NCBI RefSeq assembly: GCF_044761985.1
Contig: NZ_JBIWDK010000001.1
Location: 434,001 to 498,000, forward strand
Reading direction: 5' to 3'
DNA length: 64,000 nt
Source: Peribacillus sp044761985
Lineage (GTDB): Bacteria > Bacillota > Bacilli > Bacillales > DSM-1321
This document shows positions 16,829 to 26,006 of this stretch, in pieces (the first letter of the stretch is position 1; each line of letters begins with the position of its first letter). The translations under genes and the position numbers were made by a program. Under the pieces are notes generated by a model that searched no databases, had not been told where the DNA came from, and saw only the letters and a program-made list of their open reading frames with translations.

Positions 16829-17737
16829 TCAATCCCAATCATATGGCGTGGATTGATAGACGTAATAATTGAGCCAGTTGGAAAACATGAGGCTACAGTG
16901 ACTTTTCCAACGATGCAACGGAGTTTTAGATGGGTCATTATCCGGAAAGTAGTTTTCGGGGAGCTGGGTTTCGATTCCGCGTTCAATATCGCGTTTATAT
17001 TCGTCACCGAGCGTTCCCGCATCATACTCGAAATGACCAGTCACCATAATTCTCTTTGAATCGGTGGAAGCGGCTATTAACACACCGGCTTGATCTGATT
17101 GTGCTAAGATTTTCAGTTCGGGATGATTCACTAACTTTTGATAATCTATGTCAGTATAGCGAGAATGAGGAGCCAAGAAATAATCGTCGAAGCCACGGAC
17201 GAGGTCTTCATTCGGTTCAAGAACCTCATGTTTATAGATGCCAAAGCATTTTTCCGGAAGCTCATATTTACCTATACCATAATGGTGGTATAGAGCTGCT
17301 TGAGCCCCCCAACAAATATGTAGGGTGGATGTGACATTTTTGCTTGACCAGTTCATGATATCTTTTAATTCTTCCCAATAATTAACTTCTTGAAAGTCCA
17401 TCTTTTCGACAGGTGCTCCCGTGATGATCATCCCATCATATTTTTTTGAACGAATGTCTTCAAAAGAATTATAAAATTGATTTAAATGAAATTTACTTGT
17501 GTTTTTGGATTCATGGGTACTCAAACCCAGAAATGATATATTTACTTGAATAGGCGTGTTGCCAAGAAAACGCAGTAACTGTGCCTCTGTTTTTTCTTTT
17601 TCAGGCATAAGGTTTAAAATCAATATATTTAATGGCCGGATTTCCTGGCTGATTGCCCGTTCCTCATCCATTACAAAGATGTTCTCTTCTTCTAAAATCT
17701 CTTTAGCTGGCAGGTGTCTTGGTATTTTGATTGGCAT
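16829..17737 (-). CDS. metA: Homoserine O-acetyltransferase (MetA type)
   Basis: This 302-residue enzyme activates homoserine for methionine synthesis. ATG 17737 (MPIKIPRHLPA) has AAAGGAGG upstream on the minus strand; the 13 residues further upstream are not family sequence. The nucleophile lies in HICWGAQAALYHHYG (Cys142) and the His in VTGHFEYD. Residue 111 is Glu (in TGAPVEKM). In this fold Glu111 marks acetyl-CoA use and Gly111 succinyl-CoA use, so I predict the acetyltransferase type found in B. cereus despite the usual 'succinyltransferase' label. No S-box riboswitch is seen in the leader. The gene is convergent with the AIM24 operon. Confidence 0.93.
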   Translation of the reverse strand: MPIKIPRHLPAKEILEEENIFVMDEERAISQEIRPLNILILNLMPEKEKTEAQLLRFLGNTPIQVNISFLGLSTHESKNTSKFHLNQFYNSFEDIRSKKYDGMIITGAPVEKMDFQEVNYWEELKDIMNWSSKNVTSTLHICWGAQAALYHHYGIGKYELPEKCFGIYKHEVLEPNEDLVRGFDDYFLAPHSRYTDIDYQKLVNHPELKILAQSDQAGVLIAASTDSKRIMVTGHFEYDAGTLGDEYKRDIERGIETQLPENYFPDNDPSKTPLHRWKSHCSLMFSNWLNYYVYQSTPYDWD

Positions 17738-17919
17738 AGTTAGCTTTGCCTCCTTTGTGAAATCATAATATTTCAATTATATAGAAAATTTAAAAATAGA
17801 AAAGCGATTTTTTTATTTTTTTAGATCCTCATAAGAATTTTGTAGAATGGTAAAATGATGATGAGTTATATAAAACTTGTTTATGACAGTTAAGAATCTA
17901 GAAGAGGGGTATATGGATA

Positions 17920-18462
17920 TTGTTTGATCCTACAGCATATGAGAATATGAAAGTGGTATTGGAAGGAGCGGTATATGATCGCGACCTCATTGGGGATATA
18001 TTGGTTATTGGTCGTGATGATATCGTCAATCTCTCAACACTTGCAAGGAAATATAAAATTGAGTTAGAAATGAAAGAATCAGAGCATACTGATTCTGTGA
18101 CCGGCGGCTTTGAGGTATACGCTTCACTGGAGAATTTAAGTTCCGAGCTGCTGCAGTCGAACCTGAATGATACGCATTCCGGTTGTGCCGTGAATTTATT
18201 CATTTCCATACCGAGAAAGCTCAACAGCTTGGAAGTTAGAAATATATTAATTGAACTCGAGACCCTTTGGGGGAGTGAGAGAATCATTAAATTGACTACT
18301 TCTGAAACGGTTAGTGAAAAAGAACCATCCTCATCATGCCATTCAACATTTGGTATTTCTTTCGGAAGACTTATAAAGGAAGAGCAAATGGAAGATTTAG
18401 AAGATATGGTAGAGTATCTGATACAATCCATACAAATTGTTGAAGGTTCTTTAAATAACTAA
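17920..18462 (+). CDS. Uncharacterised cytosolic protein
   Basis: I do not recognise this 180-residue acidic protein. TTG 17920 follows AGAGGGG by about 10 bases. It has no signal peptide, transmembrane segment or metal-binding motif. The first half looks like a mixed alpha/beta fold (MKVVLEGAVYDRDLIGDILVIGRDDIVNLS), and the C-terminal 35 residues are a likely amphipathic helix (EEQMEDLEDMVEYLIQSI). It stands between metA, transcribed away, and the glutathione peroxidase gene, and may share the latter's transcript, since only 78 bases separate them and no clear terminator lies between. Confidence 0.6.
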   Translation: MFDPTAYENMKVVLEGAVYDRDLIGDILVIGRDDIVNLSTLARKYKIELEMKESEHTDSVTGGFEVYASLENLSSELLQSNLNDTHSGCAVNLFISIPRKLNSLEVRNILIELETLWGSERIIKLTTSETVSEKEPSSSCHSTFGISFGRLIKEEQMEDLEDMVEYLIQSIQIVEGSLNN

Positions 18463-18540
18463 TCAAGAACACTCAAACTGGAAAAGTTTCCTTCACTTAA
18501 GGTAAAATGACCTCATCAGGGCTAAAGGGAGAGATCATAT

Positions 18541-19020
18541 ATGTCCATTTATGAATTTGAAGTGAAAAAGATCAATGGTGATGTCATTTCGCTTGAGGAA
18601 TACAAGGGAAAAGTATTGATTATAGTTAACACGGCTAGTAAATGTGGATTTTCACCACAGTATGATGACCTGCAGAGCCTATATGTGCAATACAAAGAGG
18701 ACGGTCTGGAAGTTCTAGGGTTTCCTTGCAATCAGTTCCTCAACCAAGAGCCTGGCGACGAGCTTGAAATCGATTCCTATTGTAAGCTCAATCACGGTGT
18801 AACCTTTCCAATGTTTGCGAAAGTGAATGTGAATGGAAAGGATGCTCACCCGCTATTTAGCTATATAACGGAGAATGCACCAGGAATGATGGGATCGAAG
18901 TCAATAAAATGGAACTTCACCAAATTCTTGATCGACCGTGAAGGGAATATTGTGAACCGCTATGCTCCCAAAACAAAACCGCTTGAAATGGAAGAAGATA
19001 TAAAAAAATTGCTATCATGA
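18541..19020 (+). CDS. bsaA: Glutathione peroxidase-family thiol peroxidase
   Basis: This 159-residue protein is full length for the family. The peroxidatic Cys35 lies in NTASKCGFSPQY, the Gln in GFPCNQFLNQEPG with a second Cys, and the Trp/Asn pair in KWNFTKFLID. A Cys, not selenocysteine, is encoded. Bacillus lacks glutathione, so the reductant is more likely thioredoxin or bacillithiol. B. subtilis BsaA is the likely counterpart and also lies near metA and ypgQ/ypgR, which supports the assignment. ATG 18541 follows AAGGGAGAG. The terminator is at 19028-19057. Confidence 0.88.
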   Translation: MSIYEFEVKKINGDVISLEEYKGKVLIIVNTASKCGFSPQYDDLQSLYVQYKEDGLEVLGFPCNQFLNQEPGDELEIDSYCKLNHGVTFPMFAKVNVNGKDAHPLFSYITENAPGMMGSKSIKWNFTKFLIDREGNIVNRYAPKTKPLEMEEDIKKLLS

Positions 19021-19027
19021 TTCAATG

Positions 19028-19057
19028 GCCCACCGTGTTCTTATCGGTGGGCTTTTT
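19028..19057 (+). terminator. Terminator of the glutathione peroxidase gene
   Basis: The 8-bp perfect stem GCCCACCG (19028-19035) / CGGTGGGC (19045-19052) is followed by TTTTTATTT. Confidence 0.88.
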
Positions 19058-19152
19058 ATTTAAGGAATAAAAGGGTCCGTAATTTAAAGGGGGAAAAATG
19101 GGGATGAAGTGGAATATAATAGGTAACAACTATTTTACCCAGGAGGGAAACA

Positions 19153-19998
19153 ATGGAACGGATTGCATGGGTTACGGACAGTACGGCTTTATTGGACGAG
19201 GAACTATCTCAAAATGAACATGTATATGTCGTTCCTATGATTGTCATCATGGATGGTGAGGAATACGAAGATGGTGTCGACCTACTACCTGAAGAACTAT
19301 ATCGCAAAATGAAGGAGGAAAATAAGGTCCCGACCACCTCCCAGCCATCCGTGGGCACCTTTTACGAGTTGTATAGGAAACTTGAAAAAGACTATGATCG
19401 GGTGGTTTCCATCCATCTCTCAAGTAAATTGAGTGGGACGGTCTCCTCAAGCCGTCAGGCAGCACAACTTGTCACGATACCTGTGGATGTTTTTGACACC
19501 TTGCTTATATCGTATCCGATGATTCTGTTATTAAAAAGGCTCATGTACTATATAAACAGCGGATTCTCAATGGAAGAAGCTTTCACCCTTACAAGGAAGT
19601 ATGCAGATAGCCATGAGACATATGTCTTGATTGGCTCATTAGACCAACTACACCGGAGTGGGCGGTTAACGGGGACTCAGTATTACCTTGGAAGTCTATT
19701 GAGCTTAAAACCGATCATAACCATAGAGAATGGGTTGCTGCAAACCAAAACGAAAACTCGAAATCTTAAGAAAGCGGAAAATCAAATATTCCATGAATTA
19801 CGCAAATCCATTTCATTGGGTAAGGTAAAAGAATGCAGTATCTTGTACGGAGGTTCACCCGTTCAGGCCGAACCATGGGAAAAGAGGATTACAGAAGAGT
19901 TTCCAGAAGTGAAAATACATATATCACCACTAGGTAGTGCAATAGGGGTGCATACAGGTGAACAGACAATCGGGATCAGTTGGTTCAAGGAAGTTTAG
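19153..19998 (+). CDS. DegV-family fatty acid-binding protein (copy 1)
   Basis: This 281-residue protein begins IAWVTDSTALLDEEL, the DegV start, and continues with VPMIVIMDGEEYEDGVDL, TSQPSVGTFYELY, HLSSKLSGTVSSSRQAA and the C-terminal IGVHTGEQTIGISW. DegV (FakB-type) proteins bind a fatty acid for phosphorylation by FakA. No fakA gene is here. ATG 19153 follows AGGAGGG. A second DegV gene is at 36488; the two share the fold motifs but are only moderately similar, so they probably bind different acyl chains. It is likely cotranscribed with the HD hydrolase, 61 bases downstream. Confidence 0.9.
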   Translation: MERIAWVTDSTALLDEELSQNEHVYVVPMIVIMDGEEYEDGVDLLPEELYRKMKEENKVPTTSQPSVGTFYELYRKLEKDYDRVVSIHLSSKLSGTVSSSRQAAQLVTIPVDVFDTLLISYPMILLLKRLMYYINSGFSMEEAFTLTRKYADSHETYVLIGSLDQLHRSGRLTGTQYYLGSLLSLKPIITIENGLLQTKTKTRNLKKAENQIFHELRKSISLGKVKECSILYGGSPVQAEPWEKRITEEFPEVKIHISPLGSAIGVHTGEQTIGISWFKEV

Positions 19999-20059
19999 GG
20001 CAATTTCCCTTTCTAAAAATTAGAACCATGGTAAAATAGAAAGGACATGGAGTGGTGAA

Positions 20060-20704
20060 ATGCAAAAAACAATAATTGAACAAACGGAATCATTTGTCTA
20101 CGAACAATTAAAATCTGATGTCAGTGGCCATGATTGGTATCATATCAATCGGGTTCGGAAGCTGGCCTTACATATTGCACGTGAAGAAAAAAAGGGTAAT
20201 GAATTCATAATTGAGATGGCAGCCCTCCTTCATGATATTCCAGATGATAAATTGAATGATGATATGGAAGCAGGTTGGAATAAGCTCGATGATTGGTTGA
20301 AGATGACCGGGGTGGACCTGAATACGGTTAAGGAGATAAAGGAGATTATTTCTACCATTTCCTACAGTGCTGGAGAAGTGAATCTGACGTCCGTCGAAGC
20401 TGAAATTGTTCAGGATGCCGATCGTTTGGATGCTCTCGGGGCGATTGGAATTGCAAGAACATTTGCGTATGGGGGTAAAAAGGGACAACCTATGTATGAT
20501 CCATCTCTCTCGGTCCGTGAAGAGATGACCAAGCAGGAATATCGAATGGGTAAAAGCTCTTCCGTCCACCATTTTTATGAAAAATTATTACGTTTACAAG
20601 ACTTGCTTAACACAGATACAGCGAAGAATATCGCGAGTGAACGCCATGAATACATGGTTCGTTTTCTAGAAGAATTCTATAAGGAATGGGATGTACGTTT
20701 ATGA
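20060..20704 (+). CDS. ypgQ: HD-domain phosphohydrolase, YpgQ-like
   Basis: This 214-residue protein has the HD metal site in HDWYHINRVRKLALHIA (His and Asp near residue 25), LLHDIPDDKL (about 59-68) and VQDADRLDALGAIGIART (about 116-133), the complete H...HD...D set. The B. subtilis counterpart YpgQ is known as a pyrophosphohydrolase acting on nucleoside triphosphates; I carry that over as inference. Its stop overlaps the start of the ABC-F gene (ATGA), so the pair is coupled. The synteny (bsaA, ypgQ, ypgR) matches B. subtilis. Confidence 0.82.
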   Translation: MQKTIIEQTESFVYEQLKSDVSGHDWYHINRVRKLALHIAREEKKGNEFIIEMAALLHDIPDDKLNDDMEAGWNKLDDWLKMTGVDLNTVKEIKEIISTISYSAGEVNLTSVEAEIVQDADRLDALGAIGIARTFAYGGKKGQPMYDPSLSVREEMTKQEYRMGKSSSVHHFYEKLLRLQDLLNTDTAKNIASERHEYMVRFLEEFYKEWDVRL

Positions 20705-22578
20705 AAGTTTTTAGCATGGAACATGTAATGAAAACCCAAGGAGAGAAGCTTCTTTTTAAAGATGTTTCTTTATCCATCAGTGAAGGTGAAAAGATCGGGA
20801 TCGTCGGTATAAATGGGACCGGTAAATCCACGCTGTTGAATATTATAGCTGGATTGGAAGAAAGTGACCTGGGTACGAAGGATCATCCGAATGACTATAC
20901 AATTTCTTATTTATCACAAGATCCTGACTTTGATGAACAATTGACCATTATGGAGTATATGTATGAAAGTTCGACACCCGTATTCTCCTTGATAAAAGAA
21001 TATGAAAAAACATTGGTGCAATTGCAAATCGATCCCCAAAATAGTGAAGTGCAAAATCGATTATTGAAGCAACAACAATCTATGGATGCTCTTAATGCCT
21101 GGGATACTAGCGCCAATGCCCGGACAATCTTGACTAAGCTAGGCCTTCCTGATCATTCTCGGAAATTGGGTGAGCTTTCAGGTGGACAAAAGAAACGGGC
21201 AGCATTGGCAAAGACATTGATAGAAACTCCTGATTTGCTCATTTTGGATGAGCCAACCAACCATCTGGATTTTGAAAGTATCACCTGGTTGGAAGAATAC
21301 TTATCAAAGTATCAGAAATCCGTCTTATTTGTGACCCATGATCGATATTTTCTTGATCGTGTGTCCAATAAAATATGGGAAATAGCTCAAGCTCAGCTTT
21401 TTGAATACAAGGGGAATTATGCAGACTACCTTGAATCAAAAGCCATAAGGGAAGAAAATGAATCAACTGAACGTTCAAAAAAAGAGAGTCTCTTCAAAAA
21501 AGAATTGGCCTGGATCCGCAAAGGGGCCAAGGCGCGCTCAACGAAGCAAAAGGCTAGGATTCAGCGTTTTGAAACGTTAGAAACCGGTGTTAAGGATAAG
21601 CAGAAAAACGAAAGCCTTGAAATGGAATTAAGCGGCGCCCGTCTAGGGAAAAAAGTGTTGGAACTGCAAGGCATCTCCAAATCATTCGGTAATCAGACAA
21701 TTATCAAAGATTTATCTTTCCTTTTCAAGCCAGGCGATCGTATTGGGATTGTCGGTAATAACGGAAGTGGAAAATCCACACTATTGAATATCTTGGCCGG
21801 ACGCGAACCGTTGGATGGTGGGAATCTTGAAATCGGGCAAACCGTCAAAATCGGCTACTATACACAAGAAAGCATCGATATGGATGAAAATCTCCGAATG
21901 ATCGAATATATCCGGCAAACGGCTGATTCAATTGCTCTTAAAGATGGTAGCTTCATATCCGCTGCACAAATGCTTGAGAGGTTCTTGTTCCCCATGGGTT
22001 CGCATGGCACTCCGATACGGAAACTTTCAGGAGGAGAAAAAAGACGACTTTATTTATTGAACATCTTGATGGGTTCACCCAATGTCCTTTTATTGGATGA
22101 ACCGACAAATGACCTGGATACACAAACCTTGACAGTCCTTGAAGACTATTTAGAAACGTTTTCGGGAGTCGTCATCACCGTTTCGCATGATCGGTACTTT
22201 CTTGATAAAACTTGTCACCAACTACTCGTCTTCAAAGATAAAGGTAAAATAGATTTTTATTACGGAAACTACTCTGAGTTTTTAGAGGAAAAGACAGAAG
22301 AAACGGTTCCTCAAAAAACTATCGAGCCACAGCCTAATCGGACGGAAAAGAAGAAGAAAAAGCTTACTTATGCGGAAAGTAAGGAATGGGAAGAAATCGA
22401 AGGGAAAATGGAGCAAGTCGAAGGTCGCCTGAAGGATATCACAGCCGAAATGTCAGCAGCCGGCAGTGATTTTGAAAAGGTCCGCCTGCTTCTAGAAGAA
22501 GAAAAAGAGCTTAACGAAAAGTTAGAGTATACAATGGAGAGATGGACATATCTCGCTGAAAAACTTGAAGGGGAATAA
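20701..22578 (+). CDS. ABC-F family ribosome-associated ATPase, Uup/YfmR-like
   Basis: This 625-residue protein has two ATP-binding cassettes and no membrane domain. Walker A motifs are GINGTGKST (36-44) and GNNGSGKST (352-360). The signatures are LSGGQKKR and LSGGEKRR, and the Walker B motifs LLILDEPTNHLD and VLLLDEPTNDLD. The inter-domain linker is basic and helical (KELAWIRKGAKARSTKQKAR), typical of the P-site tRNA motif. The C terminus is a coiled coil (about 555-625), as in Uup and YfmR. These proteins bind the ribosomal E site and relieve stalls. ATG 20701 overlaps the previous stop; the 20686 start is not needed. Confidence 0.87.
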   Translation: MKVFSMEHVMKTQGEKLLFKDVSLSISEGEKIGIVGINGTGKSTLLNIIAGLEESDLGTKDHPNDYTISYLSQDPDFDEQLTIMEYMYESSTPVFSLIKEYEKTLVQLQIDPQNSEVQNRLLKQQQSMDALNAWDTSANARTILTKLGLPDHSRKLGELSGGQKKRAALAKTLIETPDLLILDEPTNHLDFESITWLEEYLSKYQKSVLFVTHDRYFLDRVSNKIWEIAQAQLFEYKGNYADYLESKAIREENESTERSKKESLFKKELAWIRKGAKARSTKQKARIQRFETLETGVKDKQKNESLEMELSGARLGKKVLELQGISKSFGNQTIIKDLSFLFKPGDRIGIVGNNGSGKSTLLNILAGREPLDGGNLEIGQTVKIGYYTQESIDMDENLRMIEYIRQTADSIALKDGSFISAAQMLERFLFPMGSHGTPIRKLSGGEKRRLYLLNILMGSPNVLLLDEPTNDLDTQTLTVLEDYLETFSGVVITVSHDRYFLDKTCHQLLVFKDKGKIDFYYGNYSEFLEEKTEETVPQKTIEPQPNRTEKKKKKLTYAESKEWEEIEGKMEQVEGRLKDITAEMSAAGSDFEKVRLLLEEEKELNEKLEYTMERWTYLAEKLEGE

Positions 22579-22582
22579 GCTG

Positions 22583-22624
22583 AAGACTGGGCCAGGATGC
22601 GTTAGCTTGGCCCGGTCTTTTTTT
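22583..22624 (+). terminator. Terminator of the ABC-F operon
   Basis: The 12-bp stem AAGACTGGGCCA (22583-22594) / TGGCCCGGTCTT (22608-22619), with one G-U pair, is followed by a T run. Confidence 0.88.
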
Positions 22625-22711
22625 CGGTGAATCTCAATTGCATGAGAATCTCTTGCCAGTGTGATAAAATCTAGGACACGAGGATACGTATTGATAAAGG
22701 AGAGAAAAGCA

Positions 22712-23836
22712 TTGAATATTAAATCGATAGAACCTACGCCAAGTCCAAATACAATGAAAATTAATCTTACGGAAGAATTGCCAGCAGGCAAGAGCAATAA
22801 TTATAAAAAAGATCAAGCGGAACTTGCGCCGCAAATGATAAAAGACATGTTACAAATTGACGGTGTCAAGGGTGTATACCATGTGGCTGACTTTTTAGCA
22901 GTCGAACGTAATGCGAAATTTGATTGGAAAGATATTTTGGTCCAAGTTCGCCAAGTTTTCGGTGAGGATACTGGAAAACAAAATCAACAAGCGCAAATAA
23001 ATGAGCATTATGGAGAAGTTTCCGTTTCCATCCAACAATTTAAAGGTATTCCCATGCAGATTAAAGCAAATGATAGCACACACGAAAAACGTTTTGCGTT
23101 ACCGGAGTATTTCATTAAGGGCATATCAGCTTCGCAAAAAGAAGATGATAATGTCGTCCTACTTCGTAAATGGAAGGATTACGGCATTCGCTACGGAGAA
23201 ATGGAAGACATCGTCAAGGAAGTAGCGGCAGAATTGGTTGCAGCTTATCCGGAGGAAAGAATTAATAAATTAGTTGATGCCGCCCAAGAAACCGTGGATA
23301 AAAAAGAACCGGTCATCAATCGCCCCAAAATAAAATTGACCGTTGACATGTTAGACGATGAAAGTTGGGAAAAGAGATATCAATTATTGGATCAGATGAG
23401 CGATCCGACGGTTGAAGATATTCCGGTACTGGAAAAAGCCCTTGCCGATAGCAAAGTTTCCATTCGTCGACTTGCTGCTGTATATTTAGGGATGATTGAA
23501 GACCCAAAAGTCCTTCCTAGCTTATATAAAGCATTGAGGGATTCAAGTGCCGCTGTAAGAAGGACGGCCGGGGACTGTTTATCTGATCTTGGGTTTGAGG
23601 AAGCAATGGGTGAAATGGCATTATCTCTATCGGATAAAAATAAACTAGTGAGATGGAGGGCAGCCATGTTTTTATACGAAGTTGGTGATGAATCCATCCT
23701 ACCTTTTTTAAAGAAAGCTGAACAAGACCCCGAATTTGAAGTCGCACTCCAAGTGAAAATGGCCCTTGATAGAATCGAGAATGGGGAAGAAGCGAAAGGT
23801 TCTGTATGGAAACAAATGACGGAATCAAGAAAGTAA
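22712..23836 (+). CDS. ypgR: YpgR/CvfC-like protein: Nfu-N domain plus HEAT repeats
   Basis: This is a 374-residue protein. The start is TTG 22712 (MNIKSIEPTPSPNTMKIN), 7 bases after AAAGGAGAG; the upstream ATG 22661 is unsupported. Residues 1-90 resemble the N-terminal domain of NFU iron-sulfur scaffold proteins (EPTPSPNTMKINLTEELPAG). Residues about 230-365 are HEAT-like repeats (RRLAAVYLGMIEDPKVLPSL, then VRRTAGDCLSDLG, VRWRAAMFLYEVGD). The Staphylococcus counterpart is conserved virulence factor C. The molecular role is unknown. Synteny with ypgQ and ilvD agrees with B. subtilis. Expressed alone, ending at 23860-23915. Confidence 0.82.
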   Translation: MNIKSIEPTPSPNTMKINLTEELPAGKSNNYKKDQAELAPQMIKDMLQIDGVKGVYHVADFLAVERNAKFDWKDILVQVRQVFGEDTGKQNQQAQINEHYGEVSVSIQQFKGIPMQIKANDSTHEKRFALPEYFIKGISASQKEDDNVVLLRKWKDYGIRYGEMEDIVKEVAAELVAAYPEERINKLVDAAQETVDKKEPVINRPKIKLTVDMLDDESWEKRYQLLDQMSDPTVEDIPVLEKALADSKVSIRRLAAVYLGMIEDPKVLPSLYKALRDSSAAVRRTAGDCLSDLGFEEAMGEMALSLSDKNKLVRWRAAMFLYEVGDESILPFLKKAEQDPEFEVALQVKMALDRIENGEEAKGSVWKQMTESRK

Positions 23837-23859
23837 AAAATAAGTAAGTTTAAAGACCG

Positions 23860-23917
23860 AAAGAGGATAATCACAGACCGTGTAAGGACGTGTTTGTTGG
23901 TCATCCTCTTTTTTTAT
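23860..23917 (+). terminator. Terminator of the ypgR-like gene
   Basis: AAAGAGGAT (23860-23868) pairs with ATCCTCTTT (23903-23911), followed by T. The large loop holds a smaller pairing, ACC/GGT. Confidence 0.6.
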
Positions 23918-24054
23918 AAAAAAGGGATGAAAGATTAGGTGAAAAATGGATAAAATCATCCGTTTATATGAATAAATCCCTTTTCTACTATTTTAGAAAA
24001 ATGTTTATGTAGAAAACTTTGAGCTAGAATGGTTACATTTGACCACATTTATGT

Positions 24055-24072
24055 TAGAATTTTTAGAGTATT
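24055..24072. promoter_or_regulatory. Possible CodY site ahead of ilvD
   Basis: AATTTTTAGAGTATT (24058-24072) matches the CodY consensus AATTTTCWGAAAATT at 12 of 15 positions. Its 13-base core TAGAATTTTTAGA (24055-24067) also occurs ahead of ilvA at 33660-33672. CodY represses branched-chain amino acid genes in Bacillus. Confidence 0.4.
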
Positions 24073-24125
24073 ATAAAAAGTTAATATATTCAATGTTGAT
24101 TTGCTAAAATGAGGGGGCTACATAA

Positions 24126-25811
24126 ATGTCTACAGCAAAAATGAGAAGCGACATGATTACAAAAGGGGTTGACCGTGCTCCACATAGAAGTCTATTGCGT
24201 GCAGCGGGTGTTAAAGAAGAAGATTTCGGCAAACCGTTCATTGCGGTTTGTAATTCATATATTGATATCGTTCCTGGGCACGTCCATCTTCAGGAATTCG
24301 GTAAGATCGTGAAGGAAGCAATCAGGGAAGCTGGCGGGGTTCCATTTGAATTCAATACGATCGGAGTAGACGATGGAATCGCCATGGGACATATTGGTAT
24401 GCGTTATTCTTTACCAAGTCGTGAAATCATTGCTGACTCCGTAGAAACGGTTGTTTCTGCACATTGGTTTGATGGGATGGTTTGCATTCCAAACTGTGAC
24501 AAGATTACACCAGGGATGATGATGGGGGCACTTCGTGTCAATATCCCGACGATGTTCGTCAGCGGAGGACCTATGAAGGCTGGAAAAGATAAGAATGGTA
24601 AGTCTCTATCCTTAACATCTGTCTTTGAGGGTGTTGGAGCCTATCAAGCAGGTAATATTGAAGCAGAAGACTTAGAAGAAATCGAACAAGTGGCATGTCC
24701 TACGTGCGGTTCTTGTTCAGGGATGTTTACTGCCAATTCGATGAACTGTTTAGCTGAAGGATTAGGTCTTGCCCTTCCAGGTAATGGTACTATTCTAGCC
24801 GTAGCTGAAGAACGAAAGGAATTCGTAAAGAAATCAGCTAAACAACTGATGGAACTAATCAAAATGGATCGTAAACCGCGCGATATCGTTACGATGGAAG
24901 CGATTGATAATGCATTTGCTTTGGATATGGCCATGGGTGGATCGACCAATACCGTCCTTCATACCCTTGCTTTGGCCCATGAAGCAGGTTTTGAGTATCC
25001 AATGGAGAGAATCAATGAAATAGCCGGAAGGGTACCACATCTTGCAAAGATTGCACCGGCATCGGATTATCATATTGAAGATGTCCATAATGCGGGTGGG
25101 GTCAGTGCTATTATTCATGAGTTACTGAAAAAGCCAGGAGCTTTCAATGGTGATTGTCTGTCTGTATCCGGTAAAACGCTACGTGAAAATGTGGAAGGCT
25201 GCGAAATCTTGAATACGGATGTCATCCATACCCTAGATAACCCACATTCCGAACGTGGAGGACTTGCGGTATTATTCGGGAATCTGGCTCCTCTAGGATC
25301 GATCATTAAAGTTGGTGCCGTAGACGAGTCTGTCGGCGGGTATCACCGAGGTCCCGCAATCTGCTTTGATTCCCAAGAAGATGCGTTGTCAGGAATTATT
25401 ACTGGTAAAGTAAAAGAAGGGGATGTCGTGGTCATTCGATATGAAGGACCTAAAGGCGGACCGGGTATGCCGGAAATGCTGGCACCAACTTCGCAAATCG
25501 TCGGCAGGGGTCTTGGGGCCAAGGTAGGTTTAATTACCGATGGGCGTTTCTCAGGTGCTTCTAGAGGGATCAGTATCGGTCATATATCTCCTGAAGCAGC
25601 CGAAGGAGGACCAATAGCCTTTGTAGAAAATGGAGATATCATTGAGCTGGATTTGAATAACCGTATCATCCAATTGGAAATTTCTGACGAAGAATTTGAA
25701 AAACGCAAAGCGAATTGGAAAGGCTTCGAACCAAAGGTAACAAGAGGGTATCTGGGTCGTTATTCCAAGCTTGTCACCAATGCAAGCACTGGCGGCGTCA
25801 TGAAGATTTAA
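24126..25811 (+). CDS. ilvD: Dihydroxy-acid dehydratase
   Basis: This 561-residue enzyme makes 2-keto acids for valine, isoleucine and CoA synthesis. The cluster cysteines lie in AVCNSYIDIVPGHVHL, PNCDKITPGM and CPTCGSCSGMFTANSM; the conserved HIGMRYSLPSRE and GRFSGASRGISIGHISPEAA are intact. ATG 24126 follows GAGGGGG. It is monocistronic, ending at a strong hairpin (25829-25855), and stands apart from the other ilv genes except ilvA at 33744. The upstream region has a possible CodY site and no T-box. Confidence 0.97.
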   Translation: MSTAKMRSDMITKGVDRAPHRSLLRAAGVKEEDFGKPFIAVCNSYIDIVPGHVHLQEFGKIVKEAIREAGGVPFEFNTIGVDDGIAMGHIGMRYSLPSREIIADSVETVVSAHWFDGMVCIPNCDKITPGMMMGALRVNIPTMFVSGGPMKAGKDKNGKSLSLTSVFEGVGAYQAGNIEAEDLEEIEQVACPTCGSCSGMFTANSMNCLAEGLGLALPGNGTILAVAEERKEFVKKSAKQLMELIKMDRKPRDIVTMEAIDNAFALDMAMGGSTNTVLHTLALAHEAGFEYPMERINEIAGRVPHLAKIAPASDYHIEDVHNAGGVSAIIHELLKKPGAFNGDCLSVSGKTLRENVEGCEILNTDVIHTLDNPHSERGGLAVLFGNLAPLGSIIKVGAVDESVGGYHRGPAICFDSQEDALSGIITGKVKEGDVVVIRYEGPKGGPGMPEMLAPTSQIVGRGLGAKVGLITDGRFSGASRGISIGHISPEAAEGGPIAFVENGDIIELDLNNRIIQLEISDEEFEKRKANWKGFEPKVTRGYLGRYSKLVTNASTGGVMKI

Positions 25812-25828
25812 TTCACAAATGAAAGGGT

Positions 25829-25857
25829 GGCAGCAGATAATTCTGCTGCCTATTTTC
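25829..25857 (+). terminator. Terminator of ilvD
   Basis: The perfect 9-bp stem GGCAGCAGA (25829-25837) / TCTGCTGCC (25842-25850), with a TAAT loop, is followed by TATTTTC. Confidence 0.88.
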
Positions 25858-26006
25858 TATGCAGGGCTTGGATGTTGGTAAACCTAAATTGTGTGGATTC
25901 AAGGTTAAGGTTCGCCTTTCGTAGAAGGTTTAAGCGTCAACTTTGCATTATGAACATAAATTATAGTATCCTTATAGTCATCTAGTTATTTCAAGGGGGA
26001 ATTATT

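Noticed and set aside
16673..17334. Plus-strand frames opposite metA
   Set aside because: They are antisense to a clear, conserved gene, lack ribosome binding sites and resemble no protein family.
17738..17919. S-box (SAM) riboswitch upstream of metA
   Set aside because: I looked for the S-box core and a terminator ahead of metA and found neither; the leader is A/T-rich with no stable stem.
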